Source: DATAVK01 sp036267755 (GTDB lineage: Bacteria > Actinomycetota > Actinomycetes > JAFAQI01). From it: a DNA stretch of 64,000 nt. The stretch is taken from the NCBI GenBank assembly GCA_036267755.1, contig DATAVK010000077.1, forward strand, positions 1-64,000, written 5' to 3'. The notes under the pieces are model-generated. The model searched no databases. It had not been told where the DNA came from and saw only the letters and a list, made by a program, of their open reading frames with translations. A program made the position numbers and the translations under genes. Each line of letters starts with the position of its first letter. Positions within the stretch are counted from its first letter, which is position 1. Shown here in pieces: positions 8,639 through 16,390 of this stretch.

Positions 8639-9444
8639 TGGCGCAGCCGCTGCTCCAGCTGGACAGCATCAGCAAGAGCTTCGGCCAGGTCATCGTCGCC
8701 GCCGACCTCTCGGTGCAGGTCGAGCCCGGATCGACGCTGGGCATCGTCGGGCCCAACGGCGCCGGCAAGTCCAGCCTGTTCGCGATGGTGGCCGGCGACC
8801 TGCGGCCCGACTCAGGTGACGTCATCCTCAACGGCCAGCGGGTCACGGCGATGGGTTCCGCGGCGCGGTGCCGGCTCGGAATCGGTCGTACCTATCAGAT
8901 CCCGCGCCCGTTCGAAGGCATGACCGTCTTCGAGAACGTCCTCGTGGCGAGCCAGCAGGGCGGCGGGATGCACGGCAAGCCAGCGCACGAGGCGACGCTC
9001 GCTGCGCTCCGTGAGACCGGGCTGCGCGGCCAGGCCAATCAGCCCGCCGGCCGGTTGGGACTGCTGGCTCGCAAGCGGCTGGAAGTCGCCCGCGCCATCG
9101 CCACCCGGCCGTCGCTGCTGCTGCTGGATGAGGTCGCGGGTGGGCTCACCGACCCCGAGGTCGCCGAGCTGGTCCAGATCGTTCGTGACGTGAACAGCCG
9201 TGGCGTCGCCGTGATCTGGATCGAGCACGTAGTCCGCGCCCTGCTCTCTACCGTCGACCGGATGCTCTGCCTCGCCGGGGGCTCGGTCATCGGTGACGGG
9301 AACCCGCGTGAGGTCCTCGCCCAACAACGGGTCAAGGAGATCTTCCTCGGCACCGAGGTGACGGCCGTCTCGGCGGCCCTCGCGGCCGACGGAGACGACA
9401 CCGTGCACGCGGAGGACGGCTCCGCACCGGATACTGACGCATGA
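8638..9444 (+). CDS. ABC importer ATP-binding protein, LivG type
   Basis: 268 residues. Walker A is GPNGAGKS (38-45) and Walker B LLLLDEVAGG. The ABC signature is unusual: where LivG proteins normally read LSYGQQRR, this one reads LGLLARKRLEVARAI, lacking the usual Ser-Gly-Gly/Gln. The C-terminal 30 residues are acidic and low in complexity. It starts in an ATGA overlap with the binding-protein gene and ends in one with livF. It pairs with the next protein to energise the LivH/LivM channel. Confidence 0.88.
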   Translation: MAQPLLQLDSISKSFGQVIVAADLSVQVEPGSTLGIVGPNGAGKSSLFAMVAGDLRPDSGDVILNGQRVTAMGSAARCRLGIGRTYQIPRPFEGMTVFENVLVASQQGGGMHGKPAHEATLAALRETGLRGQANQPAGRLGLLARKRLEVARAIATRPSLLLLDEVAGGLTDPEVAELVQIVRDVNSRGVAVIWIEHVVRALLSTVDRMLCLAGGSVIGDGNPREVLAQQRVKEIFLGTEVTAVSAALAADGDDTVHAEDGSAPDTDA

Positions 9445-10169
9445 CCTTGTTGGAGGTCTCGGACCTCGTGGTCCGACACGGTCAGCTCACGGCCGTCGAG
9501 GGGGTCCGGCTGTCGGTGGACGCCGGCGCGGCGGTTGCTGTCGTCGGTGCGAACGGCGCCGGCAAATCGACCCTGCTGCGCACCATCTCGGGTCTGCACC
9601 ACCCGGCGGCCGGACGGATCCGGTACGACGGCCAGGACGTGACCTCGGTGTCCACCCACGAACGGGTACGTCGAGGCCTGGTCATGGTTCCCGAGGGCCG
9701 GCGGCTGTTCCCGTCGATGACCGTCGAGGAGAACCTGCTCGTGGGCGCCGCGGTCGGCCGCTCCGGCGACTGGTCGCTGGACCGGGTGTACGAGCTGTTC
9801 CCGTGGATGACCGAGCGTCGCGGTCAGGCGACCGGATTGCTATCGGGTGGCGAGCAGCAGGGCGTCGCGATCGGTCGGGCACTCATGACCAACCCGCGGG
9901 TGCTGCTGCTCGACGAGATCTCGCTCGGGCTGGCACCGGTGGCGGTGCAGCGGATCTACAGCCAGCTGCCCGATCTGCTGGCCGCGGGGATGACGGCGCT
10001 CATCGTCGAGCAGGACGTGCGGCAGGCGCTGCGGTACGCCTCCCATGTGGTGTGCCTGCTGGAGGGTCGGATGACGCTGGAAGGCCCGCCCGCCGCGTTC
10101 ACGCCGGAGCAGATCGAGGCGGCGTACTTCGGATTCATGGGGGCTGACGAGGCGGGTGCGACGGCGTGA
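9441..10169 (+). CDS. ABC importer ATP-binding protein, LivF type
   Basis: 242 residues. Walker A GANGAGKST (36-44), signature LSGGEQQGVAIGRAL, Walker B VLLLDEISLGLAP, and the LivF-typical MVPEGRRLFPSMTVEENL. Unlike its LivG partner, its signature motif is intact, so one of the two ATP sites of the heterodimer would be canonical. It starts with ATGA on the livG stop and ends with GTGA on livH. Confidence 0.92.
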   Translation: MTLLEVSDLVVRHGQLTAVEGVRLSVDAGAAVAVVGANGAGKSTLLRTISGLHHPAAGRIRYDGQDVTSVSTHERVRRGLVMVPEGRRLFPSMTVEENLLVGAAVGRSGDWSLDRVYELFPWMTERRGQATGLLSGGEQQGVAIGRALMTNPRVLLLDEISLGLAPVAVQRIYSQLPDLLAAGMTALIVEQDVRQALRYASHVVCLLEGRMTLEGPPAAFTPEQIEAAYFGFMGADEAGATA

Positions 10170-11035
10170 GCTGGGTCAATGCGGTGGCGCAAGGAATCCT
10201 GCTCGGTGGGCTGTTCGCGATGTTTGCCTGCGGGCTCTCGCTGTTGTTCGGCGTGATCGGTGTCATCAACCTTGCGCACGGTGACTTCGCCGTACTGGGC
10301 GCTTACCTCGTCATCGCCATCATTCCCAGCGTCGCCTTCAACGCGATGTGGGCGGTGCTGTTCGTCATCCCGATCTTTGCGGTGCTGGGATACGCCTTGC
10401 AGCGAACCGTGCTGCAACGAAGTATCGAGATCGACCCGCTCACCAGCCTGCTAGTGACCTTCGGGCTGTCCGTCGTCATCGAGAACGGCCTGCTCGAGAA
10501 GTACTCCAACGACAGCCAGTCGCTCGACGTCGGAGGACTGGTCCGCTCCGCGCTACACGTGAACAGCCAGATCTCGTTGTCCTGGCTCAACATCGGCATC
10601 CTCGTCCTGGCCGTGATCGTGCTCTCCGCCGTGCAGCTGTTCCTCGGCCGGACCTCGATGGGGCGTCAGATCCGGGCGGTGGCCGACGACCGTGAGGCCG
10701 CGGAGATCGCGGGGGTGCGCACCAAGCACGTCGCCGGCATCGCGGCGGCCGTCGCGTTCGCGACCGTCGCCCTCGCCGGGCTGTGCTTCGGGTCGGTGCA
10801 GCAGTTCAGCCCGTACAGCGGCAGCTCGTTGCTGCTGTTCAGCTTCGAGGCCGTCATCATCGGCGGTCTCGGATCGCTGTGGGGAACCCTCGCCGGCGGG
10901 ATCCTGCTCGGCGTCGCCCAGACGGTCGGCGCGCAGATCGACCCGAGCTCGGGCCAACTCGCTGGTCACCTGGTGTTCCTGGCGATCCTGGTGCTGCGGC
11001 CCAGCGGGCTGTTCCCGGCCCGGGCGACGGCATGA
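10166..11035 (+). CDS. ABC importer permease, LivH type
   Basis: 289 residues, about eight membrane segments, with the LivH hallmarks GVINLAHGDFAVLGAY and RAVADDREAAEIAGV (coupling helix) and GGLGSLWGTLAGG near the end. GTG start inside the livF stop (GTGA), stop overlapping livM (ATGA). It forms the channel with LivM for the solute caught by the lipoprotein at 7313. Confidence 0.92.
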   Translation: MSWVNAVAQGILLGGLFAMFACGLSLLFGVIGVINLAHGDFAVLGAYLVIAIIPSVAFNAMWAVLFVIPIFAVLGYALQRTVLQRSIEIDPLTSLLVTFGLSVVIENGLLEKYSNDSQSLDVGGLVRSALHVNSQISLSWLNIGILVLAVIVLSAVQLFLGRTSMGRQIRAVADDREAAEIAGVRTKHVAGIAAAVAFATVALAGLCFGSVQQFSPYSGSSLLLFSFEAVIIGGLGSLWGTLAGGILLGVAQTVGAQIDPSSGQLAGHLVFLAILVLRPSGLFPARATA

Positions 11036-12060
11036 CCGCAGCGGTGGATTCGACGGCGTCACCGGCGACCCTCGACTCGGCGAGGATTCGCCGGGCCCAG
11101 CGCGGCGGCATCTGGATCCTGCCGATCTCGGTGCTCGTCGTCCTCGCGCTGGCCTACGCGCCGTATGCCGTGACAGAGGGCCACACGAACACGCTGGTGA
11201 ACTTCTTCATCCTCCTGGTCGTGGGGGTCATGTGGAACGTGCTCGCCGGCTTCGCCGGGCTGGTCTCGGTCGGCCAGCAGGCCTACATCGGGCTCGGCGC
11301 GTACTCGGTGCTGGTGCTGGCACAGCACGGGCTGAATCCGTTCCTCGCGCTGCCGCTCGGCATCCTCATCTGCGCGGTCGCCGCGATCCCGGTGTCGTTC
11401 GTGGTCTTCCGGCTCCGCGGCGGATACTTCGCGATCGGGACCTGGGTGGTCGCCGAGGTGTTCTACCTGGTGACCATCAAGTTCGCCTCGCTGGGCGGTG
11501 GCACCGGCGCATCGCTACCGGGGCTGAACTACAGCGCGACGGTGCTCGCCGCCCTCACTTACTGGGCCGCGCTGGCCGTGGCCGTTCTCGCGCTGCTTTC
11601 GGCGTACCTGCTGCTGCGGAGCCGGATCGGGCTGGCGCTGACCGCGGTCCGTGACAGTGAGGTCGCCGCCGCGAGCGTCGGCGTTCGGGTGTCGCGAGCC
11701 AAGCGCATCGTGTACGCGCTGGCGTCCGCTGGCGCGGGCGGCGCAGGAGGCCTGCTCATCATCAGCCAGCTCAACGTGCAGCCGAGTGACACCGTCGGCG
11801 TGTACGGCGTGAAGTGGTCGGCGTACATGCTGTTCGTGGTGCTGATCGGCGGGATCGGGTCGCTGGAGGGGCCGATCCTCGGCACCATCGTCTTCTTCGT
11901 GCTGCAGCAGACCCTCGCCAACTACGGCGCCTGGTACCTCATCATCATCGGCGTGGTCGCCATCGCGATGGCGATGTTCCTGCGACGGGGGCTGTGGGGT
12001 CTGGTCGAGCGCAGCGGGCTACGGCTGTTCCCGGTCGGCTACTGGGTCCGAGAACCCTAG
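11032..12060 (+). CDS. ABC importer permease, LivM type
   Basis: 342 residues, about nine to ten membrane segments, with GLVSVGQQAYIGLGAYSV and the coupling helix TAVRDSEVAAASVGV. It is the last gene of the importer operon. The frame is open well upstream, but ATG 11032 is chosen because it overlaps the livH stop. A large inverted repeat follows directly at 12062, a likely end of transcription. Confidence 0.92.
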   Translation: MTAAVDSTASPATLDSARIRRAQRGGIWILPISVLVVLALAYAPYAVTEGHTNTLVNFFILLVVGVMWNVLAGFAGLVSVGQQAYIGLGAYSVLVLAQHGLNPFLALPLGILICAVAAIPVSFVVFRLRGGYFAIGTWVVAEVFYLVTIKFASLGGGTGASLPGLNYSATVLAALTYWAALAVAVLALLSAYLLLRSRIGLALTAVRDSEVAAASVGVRVSRAKRIVYALASAGAGGAGGLLIISQLNVQPSDTVGVYGVKWSAYMLFVVLIGGIGSLEGPILGTIVFFVLQQTLANYGAWYLIIIGVVAIAMAMFLRRGLWGLVERSGLRLFPVGYWVREP

Positions 12061-12061
12061 G

Positions 12062-12107
12062 TTTGTGAACCGCTACTGCCCGCCGGCGGTAAGCGGCAGT
12101 TCACAAA
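12062..12107. terminator. Bidirectional terminator hairpin
   Basis: Outer arms TTTGTGAAC (12062-12070) and GTTCACAAA (12099-12107) are perfectly complementary. Inside are further nested pairs: ACTGCC/GGCAGT and the palindrome CCGCCGGCGG. It sits between the ends of converging genes and overlaps the last codons of the rhodanese gene. The A/T-rich outer arms supply a U-run in both directions. Confidence 0.7.
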
Positions 12108-12484
12108 GCGATGGTCGGGAGGCCTTGAGCACGCCAGGCGCGGTAGCCGCCGTCGAGATCGGTCGCGCGATAGATCCCCAACTGCTGCAGCGACACGGCG
12201 GCCAGGCTGGACGCGTACCCCTCGTTGCACACGATGACGATCCAGGCGTCGTACGACGCCATCGGAAGCCGCGCGTCGGAGGCCGGATCGAGCCGCCACT
12301 CCAACACGTTGCGGTCAATCACGAGGGCGCCGGGGATCTCGCCCTCGGTCACCCGGTTGGTCTCGGGCCGGATGTCGACGAGGATCGCGCCCGCTGCGAC
12401 TGCGTCGAAGGCCTCGCGAGGCCGCAGCCGCCTGATCAGCTGGCGGGCGTCGCTAAGGACGTCCTCGATGGAGGGGGCAGTCAT
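12101..12484 (-). CDS. Single-domain rhodanese-like sulfurtransferase
   Basis: 127 residues, one rhodanese domain. The active-site loop has Cys86 in VCNEGYAS, and the typical entry DIRPETNRVTEGEIPGAL is present. It would carry persulfide sulfur from a donor to an acceptor. Its ATG overlaps the stop of the cysteine dioxygenase gene (ATGA), so the two are one transcript and probably act in sequence on cysteine sulfur or thiosulfate. Confidence 0.88.
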   Translation of the reverse strand: MTAPSIEDVLSDARQLIRRLRPREAFDAVAAGAILVDIRPETNRVTEGEIPGALVIDRNVLEWRLDPASDARLPMASYDAWIVIVCNEGYASSLAAVSLQQLGIYRATDLDGGYRAWRAQGLPTIAL

Positions 12485-12981
12485 GCCGTCGGCTCCGGTT
12501 CGTTCGTCAGTGCGGTGTGACGCACTCGCAGCCCCGTGGGCGCGGTGTCGTAGAACGTCATGGCTTGCAGTGGGGGCGAATAGGCGTGGATGCTCACCGC
12601 CGGGAGCGCGGAGGGGTTGCTGACGTCGTGGATGACGTCGGGGGCGACCTCGCGGGTGCCACCGGAGTGCAGAGTCGAGAAGGTCCTCGCGTCACGCTGC
12701 CGGGAGGCGCGGACCTCGCTGAGCGTTCCCTCCACGACCGTGAAGGCCGCAGCGGACCCGCCGTGATCGTGGAAGTCCGTGCCGGTGCCGGTCAGCCAGG
12801 TCAGCAGCCAGACCTCGACATCGTCGTCGGAGCGGAGCCGGGTCCACCACCGCTCGTTCGTCCCGAACTGGACCAGCGGCATCCACGAGGCGGTGTCGGC
12901 GGCGACCTCACGGACGATGGCGGCGAGCTCCGTCGTGGGGAGCGGCGGCCGCCTGACCCGGAGGGTTGCAGAAGACGTCAT
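12481..12981 (-). CDS. Cysteine dioxygenase family protein
   Basis: 166-residue cupin. The Fe(II) ligands are His71 and His73 (DFHDHGGSAAAF) and His118 (VIHDVSN), matching bacterial cysteine dioxygenases that oxidise cysteine to its sulfinic acid; a mercaptopropionate dioxygenase is an alternative. The ATG at 12981 is preferred over a GTG at 13002: it lies 6 nt after a good -10 box, which suggests a leaderless transcript. First gene of a two-gene operon with the rhodanese. Confidence 0.87.
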   Translation of the reverse strand: MTSSATLRVRRPPLPTTELAAIVREVAADTASWMPLVQFGTNERWWTRLRSDDDVEVWLLTWLTGTGTDFHDHGGSAAAFTVVEGTLSEVRASRQRDARTFSTLHSGGTREVAPDVIHDVSNPSALPAVSIHAYSPPLQAMTFYDTAPTGLRVRHTALTNEPEPTA

Positions 12982-12987
12982 GACTAA

Positions 12988-13015
12988 AGCGTACCGAATC
13001 ACTTAAGATGGTCAA
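12988..13015 (-). promoter_or_regulatory. Promoter of the cysteine dioxygenase operon, leaderless
   Basis: On the minus strand, TTGACC (13015-13010), a 16-nt spacer, then TACGCT (12993-12988). The ATG follows after 6 nt, so transcription would start at or next to the start codon and no ribosome site is seen. Confidence 0.6.
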
Positions 13016-13064
13016 GTATAAACGGCCAAAGTCACTGCACCGAGTTTCGGGGCAGGATGGAGGC

Positions 13065-13637
13065 ATGACGGTGGAGCCGGCGCGCGGGAGGTTGCTGGTC
13101 GCGTCTCCCACCCTGCGCGAGCCGACCTTTCACCGGACCGTCATCGCGATCCTCGAGCACACTGACGAAGGCGCATTGGGGGTCGTCGTCAACCGGCCGG
13201 GTGACGTGTCGCTCAGCGACGTCGTGCCATCGGTCGCGGACCTCGCCAGCGAGCCGGCGGTGCTGTTCGCGGGTGGCCCGGTCGAGCCGCAGGCTGCCAT
13301 CGCCCTGGGCATGGTCCCGGCGGGCAGTGCCGCAACGGTCGGGCCAGCCGAGGGCTGGCGCCCGGTGGTCCCGCCGCTGGTGACCGTCGACCTGGACCAC
13401 GACCCGCTCGTCCTGGCCGCCGCGATGCGCGAGCTGCGCGTCTTCGCCGGGTACGCCGGATGGAGCGCGGGCCAGCTGGAGTCGGAGATCGCGGCGGGAG
13501 CCTGGTACGTCGTGGATTCGTTGCCGCTCGACCCGTTCTTCCCGGCACCCGAGCGGCTATGGTCCGCTGTCTTGCGCCGGCAGCCGTGGCCGCTGTCGGC
13601 GGTCGCCCACTTTCCGCTCGACCCGACGCAGAACTGA
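13065..13637 (+). CDS. YqgE/AlgH family protein (UPF0301)
   Basis: 190 residues. The family blocks GRLLVASPTL, FHRTVIAILEHTDEGALGVVVNRP and FAGYAGWSAGQLESEI are all present. The family is widespread and its biochemical role is not established. A GGAGG site at 13059-13063 sets ATG 13065 rather than the earlier ATG in the frame. It diverges from the cysteine dioxygenase gene and is followed after 9 bp by the epimerase-like gene. Confidence 0.9.
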   Translation: MTVEPARGRLLVASPTLREPTFHRTVIAILEHTDEGALGVVVNRPGDVSLSDVVPSVADLASEPAVLFAGGPVEPQAAIALGMVPAGSAATVGPAEGWRPVVPPLVTVDLDHDPLVLAAAMRELRVFAGYAGWSAGQLESEIAAGAWYVVDSLPLDPFFPAPERLWSAVLRRQPWPLSAVAHFPLDPTQN

Positions 13638-13646
13638 GGTCATCGC

Positions 13647-14570
13647 ATGAGCCAGCGCACGGCACCCAGCGGTCAGCAGTGGCCGATCCGGCACGGTGAC
13701 CACCAGGCGGTCGTGGTCGAGGTAGGCGGTGGCCTGCGCAGCTACCAGGTCGGGGACCGGCAGGTGCTTGACGGGTACGACGTCACGGCGATGGCGGACG
13801 GCGCCCGCTGCCAGACGCTGGTGCCGTGGCCGAACCGGGTGCAGGACGGGGTCTGGCACCACGATGGCACCGCGATGCAGCTGACCTTGACCGAGCCGGA
13901 GCAGCGCAACGCCATCCATGGTCTGGTGCGATGGGCCGCGTGGACGGCGGTCGAGCGCTCCGACGCCGCGGTGACCGTGAGCTGCAGGTCGTACCCCCAG
14001 CCGGGTTACCCGTTCGCGATCGAGGTGAGCAACGCCTGGTCGCTGTCCGACACCGGCCTCGAGGTCGTCACCACGATCGTCAACCGCGGCGGTGCGCCGG
14101 CGCCGGTGGCGTGCGGGTTCCACCCTTACATCACTGCTGGTACTCCGACGGTTGACACGGCGACGCTGCACCTGCCGGCCGCCAGCTATCTCCCCACCGG
14201 CGCCCAGCAGATCCCCACCGGTCGGGAGAGCGTGGCCGGCACGCCTTACGACTTCCGCGAGCCGCACCCGATCGGCGACCTCCAGATCGACCACACCCTC
14301 ACCGACCTCGCCCGCGACGCGGACGGCCGGTTCCGGCTCCGGCTGACCGGCGAGCGCGAGGTGACGGTCTGGATGGACGAGGCCTATCCCTACGTGGAGG
14401 TCTTCAGCGGTGACGCGCTGCCAGATCCCGCACGGCGACGGCAGGGACTCGGCATCGAGCCGATGAGCGCCCCGCCGAACGCGCTCGTGACCGGTGAGTC
14501 GGTGGTCTGGCTGGCGCCTGACCAGTCGTGGCGTGGCACCTGGGGTATCGAACCGATCGCTGCGGGGTAA
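13647..14570 (+). CDS. Aldose 1-epimerase (mutarotase) family protein
   Basis: 307 residues of the galactose-mutarotase fold. Catalytic-type His91 (NAIHGLVR) and His159 (GFHPY) are visible, and the base Glu lies in LGIEPMSAPPNAL. It would interconvert anomers of an aldose; the sugar is unknown. The start lies directly after the YqgE gene, with a GAGG site overlapping that gene's stop. A role as a glucose-6-phosphate epimerase-type enzyme cannot be excluded. Confidence 0.87.
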   Translation: MSQRTAPSGQQWPIRHGDHQAVVVEVGGGLRSYQVGDRQVLDGYDVTAMADGARCQTLVPWPNRVQDGVWHHDGTAMQLTLTEPEQRNAIHGLVRWAAWTAVERSDAAVTVSCRSYPQPGYPFAIEVSNAWSLSDTGLEVVTTIVNRGGAPAPVACGFHPYITAGTPTVDTATLHLPAASYLPTGAQQIPTGRESVAGTPYDFREPHPIGDLQIDHTLTDLARDADGRFRLRLTGEREVTVWMDEAYPYVEVFSGDALPDPARRRQGLGIEPMSAPPNALVTGESVVWLAPDQSWRGTWGIEPIAAG

Positions 14571-14645
14571 GAGACCGCTACATCCGCCTACGTCCCGCCC
14601 GGCTCGGGCTGGGTGGCGACGGCCCTACGATCGGGAGAGGACACC

Positions 14646-16292
14646 GTGGTGCTGCGCCGCGTCGCCGGACTGCTCAGCGAGACCGTGCACGGTGGCGTCG
14701 CGGCCGTTCGGGTCGGAGCCCGCAGCGGGCTGATCCGACCGGTGCGCCCGGACCGACTGATCGGCATGGCGGACGGTTACCGCCGGTGGGGGATGAGCCC
14801 GGCGGCGGCCTACGCGATCGGCGCCGCGCGTGATCCGGGTCGGCTCGCCGTGATCGACGAGCGAGAGTCGGTCAGCTATGCCGAGATCCACCGCCGGAGC
14901 AGCATCGTCGCGGCCGAGCTCGCCGAACTCGGCGTCGGCTCGGGTGACGCCGTTGCACTGCTGGCCCGGAACTCCGCGGCGTTCGTCGTGGCGCAGGTCG
15001 CAATCTGCAAGCTCGGAGCCGACGTGCTCTACGTCAACACGGGCTTCGCGGGTCCCCAGCTCGGCGACGTGCTGGGCGACGAGAAGGCCGCCGCGCTGAT
15101 CGCCGACGACGAGTTCGGCTCCATGATCGACGAGCTCGACGTCTCGATCCCGCGGCTGACCGCGTGGGTCGACGACGAGAGCGAACCGTCGGACAGCATC
15201 GCCGGCCTGGTCGCGGCTGCGCCGGGTGCGGCACCATCGCTGCCGTCGCCCGGCAGAGACAGCCGGCACGTCATCCTCACCAGCGGTACGACGGGGAAAC
15301 CGAAGGGTGCGTCGCGCGCGGCTCCGGGTGCGCTCGCCGGGATGGTCGAGGGCATCGCCGTACTGGATGCGATCCCGTACCGAGGTCGCGGCGTGACCGT
15401 GCTCGCTGCGCCGGCCTTCCACGCCTGGGGGCTTGCGAACCTCACGATTGCGATGCTGCTGCAGTCCACTCTCGTGATGCGCCGACGCTTCGATCCCGAA
15501 GCGACGCTCGAGCTGATCGAGACCTACCACGCGGACACGCTGGCGGCGGTTCCCGTGATGTGCCAACGGATCCTCGAGGTGAAGGCCGAGCCCGACACGT
15601 CATCGCTGGCGATCGTGTCGCTGTCCGGATCGGCGCTTGCCCCAACGCTCGCCGAGGCCTTCATGGACCGCTTCGGTGACGTCTTGTACAGCCTGTACGG
15701 CTCCACCGAGGTCGCTTACGTCAGCGTCGCGCAGCCACGGGACCTGCGAGAGGCACCCGGCACGGCGGGTCGCGTCGTACGCGGCGTCACGGTTCGCATC
15801 GTGGATGAGGACGACAACGACGTCGCGCCCGGGGAGACCGGTCGGATCTTCGCTGGCAGCGCGATGTCGTTCGAGGGCTACACCAGCGGCGAGGACAAGA
15901 GCCGGCTCGGCAAGTTGGCGTCCATCGGCGATGTCGGCCGGATCGGTGACGACGGCCGGCTCTACGTCGAGGGCCGCGACGACGACATGATCGTCTCCGG
16001 CGGCGAGAACGTGTTCCCGGCCGAGGTCGAGGAGACGCTGCACCAACACTCCGACGTCGCCGATGTGGCCGTGGTGGGAGTCGACGACGAGAAGTTCGGC
16101 CAGGCTCTGGTGGCTCATGTGGTGTTGCGTGACGGCGGCTCGGCGAGCGACGACGACCTGCGGGCTCACGTGAAGAAGCATCTGGCCGGTTACAAGGTGC
16201 CGCGCGAGGTTGTCTTCCACGACGAGCTGCCGCGCAACGAGACCGGCAAGGTGGTCAAGTCGGAGCTCGCCTCAGAGCCCGATTCCGAGTAG
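14646..16292 (+). CDS. Acyl-CoA synthetase (AMP-forming, FadD type)
   Basis: 548 residues, ANL superfamily. P-loop LTSGTTGKPKG, acid motif YGSTE, adenine/hinge region DVGRIGDDGRLYVEGRDDD, and the catalytic Lys region ETGKVVKSEL at the C-terminus. It activates a fatty or other organic acid to its CoA ester. GTG 14646 is chosen because GGGAGAGG (14633-14640) lies 5 nt before it; an earlier in-frame GTG at 14613 lacks a site. A TACGAT -10-like box is at 14625-14630. The substrate cannot be read from sequence. Confidence 0.86.
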   Translation: MVLRRVAGLLSETVHGGVAAVRVGARSGLIRPVRPDRLIGMADGYRRWGMSPAAAYAIGAARDPGRLAVIDERESVSYAEIHRRSSIVAAELAELGVGSGDAVALLARNSAAFVVAQVAICKLGADVLYVNTGFAGPQLGDVLGDEKAAALIADDEFGSMIDELDVSIPRLTAWVDDESEPSDSIAGLVAAAPGAAPSLPSPGRDSRHVILTSGTTGKPKGASRAAPGALAGMVEGIAVLDAIPYRGRGVTVLAAPAFHAWGLANLTIAMLLQSTLVMRRRFDPEATLELIETYHADTLAAVPVMCQRILEVKAEPDTSSLAIVSLSGSALAPTLAEAFMDRFGDVLYSLYGSTEVAYVSVAQPRDLREAPGTAGRVVRGVTVRIVDEDDNDVAPGETGRIFAGSAMSFEGYTSGEDKSRLGKLASIGDVGRIGDDGRLYVEGRDDDMIVSGGENVFPAEVEETLHQHSDVADVAVVGVDDEKFGQALVAHVVLRDGGSASDDDLRAHVKKHLAGYKVPREVVFHDELPRNETGKVVKSELASEPDSE

Positions 16293-16301
16293 GGCCGACC
16301 A

Positions 16302-16318
16302 CGACTCACAGCGAGTCG
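16302..16318 (+). terminator. Possible small terminator hairpin
   Basis: CGACTC and GAGTCG arms with a 5-nt loop, 10 bases after the acyl-CoA synthetase stop. No U-run follows, so this is weak. Confidence 0.3.
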
Positions 16319-16390
16319 CAGTGTCGCGTTCATGTCGGGGTCGCGGCGTGGTCCGGGTGCGTTCACCTGCGACTCCTACGTTGCAGCCGC

